Assembly (NCBI GenBank): GCA_003529325.1
Contig: DPVW01000006.1
Coordinates: forward strand, 1,755-9,881
DNA: 8,127 nt
Direction: 5' to 3'
From: Candidatus Latescibacterota bacterium
GTDB lineage: Bacteria > Latescibacterota > UBA2968 > UBA8231
Positions 7,050 to 8,127 of this stretch are shown here, piece by piece. The notes beneath the pieces are model-generated. The model made no database searches, was not told the origin of the DNA, and saw only the letters and a list, made by a program, of their open reading frames with translations. The position numbers and the translations under genes were made by a program. The number at the start of each line of letters is the position of its first letter. Within the stretch, counting starts at the first letter, position 1.

Positions 7050-8127
7050 TCAGTAAACCAGAGGTGCGACGGTTGTCTTGCTCTCCGTACCCGTATCGGC
7101 GGCAATCGCCACGCGCACGATGTAGATGCCGGGAGGTAATCTCTGGCCACCGTCATCGGTGCCATCCCAGACTCGACGGAATCTTCCACTTGAGTGCGGT
7201 CCAGAAAACAACACCCGCCGACGTGCACCCGTAAGGTCAAAAATCTCCACCGAAATCGGTGCATCACCCGTCAGATTGACGATCTCGTAGGTGACGGTGG
7301 TCTGGTCATTTACCCCATCGCTGTTGGGTGTAAAAGGAGCGGGAACAGCCTGGAGAGAGTGAATGAGGTTGCCGCCGACCTGGATCGTAATCGACAGGTC
7401 ATCACCGTCGGCAAGAACACCAGAAGACGCGTCTCCAGCAACGATGACCTGAGGCAGATCGAGGGGGCGTTGGCTGTCAGAAATCTTACCGGAGAAAACG
7501 GTGTTATACTGAAGGGCGACCCCATCAAACGTTATCTCCAGGGTCCGGTCCCCGACGACTCTGGGAAAGCCGATCCTGACACCGCCAGGAACATCCGTCC
7601 GTTCCCACGCCACATCGGCCCCATCGATCCGCACGGATCGAATCACCTCTACCGGCGCCAAAGTCGATATCTCCAAAGTGTCGAAGCCACGACTACTGAA
7701 ACTCCGCACCCAATAGATCAGCTCCGTGTCCTGCCCGATCAAAGCACTCTGCGGCCAAATCTCGCCCAGAACCGAGTCCGCCAGGGCAGGAGAGACCTCA
7801 ATGGCGATGGAATCGACCACTGCCGCAGAGAGGATGTCGCTGCTACGGAACTGGACCTGAAACTGCCAGTACCGTCGGGGGGCAGGAGAGGCGATCTCCG
7901 AGCGGGTTCCTGCCGGATACGGGGGAGACCAGCCGCTCCAGGTCAACTCATCTTCAGGGTCAGGCGTGGTGCCACTTTGAGTTGAAACGGTGGCACCCAC
8001 CTTGGTTGGTTCACCGATGGTTTCCATCGCCCAGGTGAGCCCGCCAAAGACCGCGGGTTGCCCCTGGTCAAACACCGAGGATGTGTACGACGCAGAGGAG
8101 GCGAAGCCCTCACCGAAGACCTCAAAT
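7050..8127 (-). CDS. Secreted beta-sandwich protein with C-terminal FlgD-like Ig domain, 5' partial
   Basis: The frame stays open to the right edge, so the GTG at 8075 is internal and the start lies outside; 358 residues are visible. Visible residues about 31-112 form a beta-module with landmarks seen in many secreted bacterial proteins (WSGWSPPY, then SPAPRRYWQFQVQF). Residues about 112-250 look like another beta-sandwich (ADSVLGEIWPQ, TELIYWVRSF). The last 99 residues (7053-7349) are a FlgD-like Ig domain of the kind found at the C-terminus of T9SS-type and other surface proteins: PFTPNSDGVND, VEIFDLTGARRRVL, RVWDGTDDGG, LPPGIYIVRV. Such domains usually mark export and surface attachment. 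No enzyme domain is visible, but one may lie in the missing N-terminal part. It is first in a probable operon with the barrel protein and the parvulin. Domain calls are good; function is unknown. Confidence 0.9.
   Translation of the reverse strand, partial: FEVFGEGFASSASYTSSVFDQGQPAVFGGLTWAMETIGEPTKVGATVSTQSGTTPDPEDELTWSGWSPPYPAGTRSEIASPAPRRYWQFQVQFRSSDILSAAVVDSIAIEVSPALADSVLGEIWPQSALIGQDTELIYWVRSFSSRGFDTLEISTLAPVEVIRSVRIDGADVAWERTDVPGGVRIGFPRVVGDRTLEITFDGVALQYNTVFSGKISDSQRPLDLPQVIVAGDASSGVLADGDDLSITIQVGGNLIHSLQAVPAPFTPNSDGVNDQTTVTYEIVNLTGDAPISVEIFDLTGARRRVLFSGPHSSGRFRRVWDGTDDGGQRLPPGIYIVRVAIAADTGTESKTTVAPLVY
7053..7349 (-). other. FlgD-like Ig / C-terminal sorting-type domain
   Basis: Encodes the last 99 residues of the secreted protein. 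The order PFTPNSDGVND, then IFDLTGARRR, then WDGTDDGG, then PPGIYIVRV is the characteristic pattern of FlgD_ig-type and gliding-associated C-terminal domains. The protein ends in APLVY without the Lys/Arg-rich tail typical of many T9SS type A signals. Confidence 0.8.

Noticed and set aside
7194..7985. Plus-strand open frame of 263 codons
   Set aside because: It is codon-aligned antisense to the secreted FlgD-Ig protein, whose domain motifs are unmistakable. The antisense product is Arg-rich and matches nothing known to me.

Overview
The window carries five protein genes in two convergent groups and almost no non-coding DNA. No RNA gene, mobile element, CRISPR array or transposase is visible. 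Several products look exported (a predicted signal peptide, a probable lipoprotein, a large beta-rich outer-membrane candidate, and a secreted protein with a FlgD/T9SS-like C-terminal Ig domain). This points to a diderm bacterium with moderately high GC. The combination of TPR + CRTAC1 proteins, a FlgD-like C-terminal domain and a SurA-like parvulin is familiar from uncultured FCB-type lineages (for example Latescibacterota or Gemmatimonadota relatives) and from Acidobacteriota. The taxon is an inference and is not settled by this sequence.

Left part, plus strand (1-2566): a tetratricopeptide-repeat protein whose start lies left of the window, followed by a CRTAC1-type protein. The second gene begins at a TTG that overlaps the stop of the first. 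It has an export signal, seven Asp-rich FG-GAP/VCBS calcium-type motifs and a C-terminal ASPIC/UnbV domain. The two are almost certainly co-transcribed and translationally coupled.

Right part, minus strand (8127 down to 2585), read in the direction of transcription: (i) the C-terminal 358 residues of a secreted beta-sandwich protein ending in a FlgD-like Ig domain; (ii) after 38 bases with a good Shine-Dalgarno, a 903-residue probable outer-membrane beta-barrel protein I cannot assign to a named family, with a very acidic central stretch containing EF-hand-like loops; (iii) directly behind it, a SurA-like protein, probably a lipoprotein, with two parvulin domains that both lack the usual conserved histidines. 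The order suggests one operon: a surface protein, an outer-membrane protein, and a periplasmic chaperone that could serve them. The two groups end only 18 bases apart, with no recognisable terminator.

The most interesting candidate is the minus-strand trio. It could be a surface-display or export module built on an undescribed barrel protein, but the link between the genes rests only on their order, spacing and predicted location.
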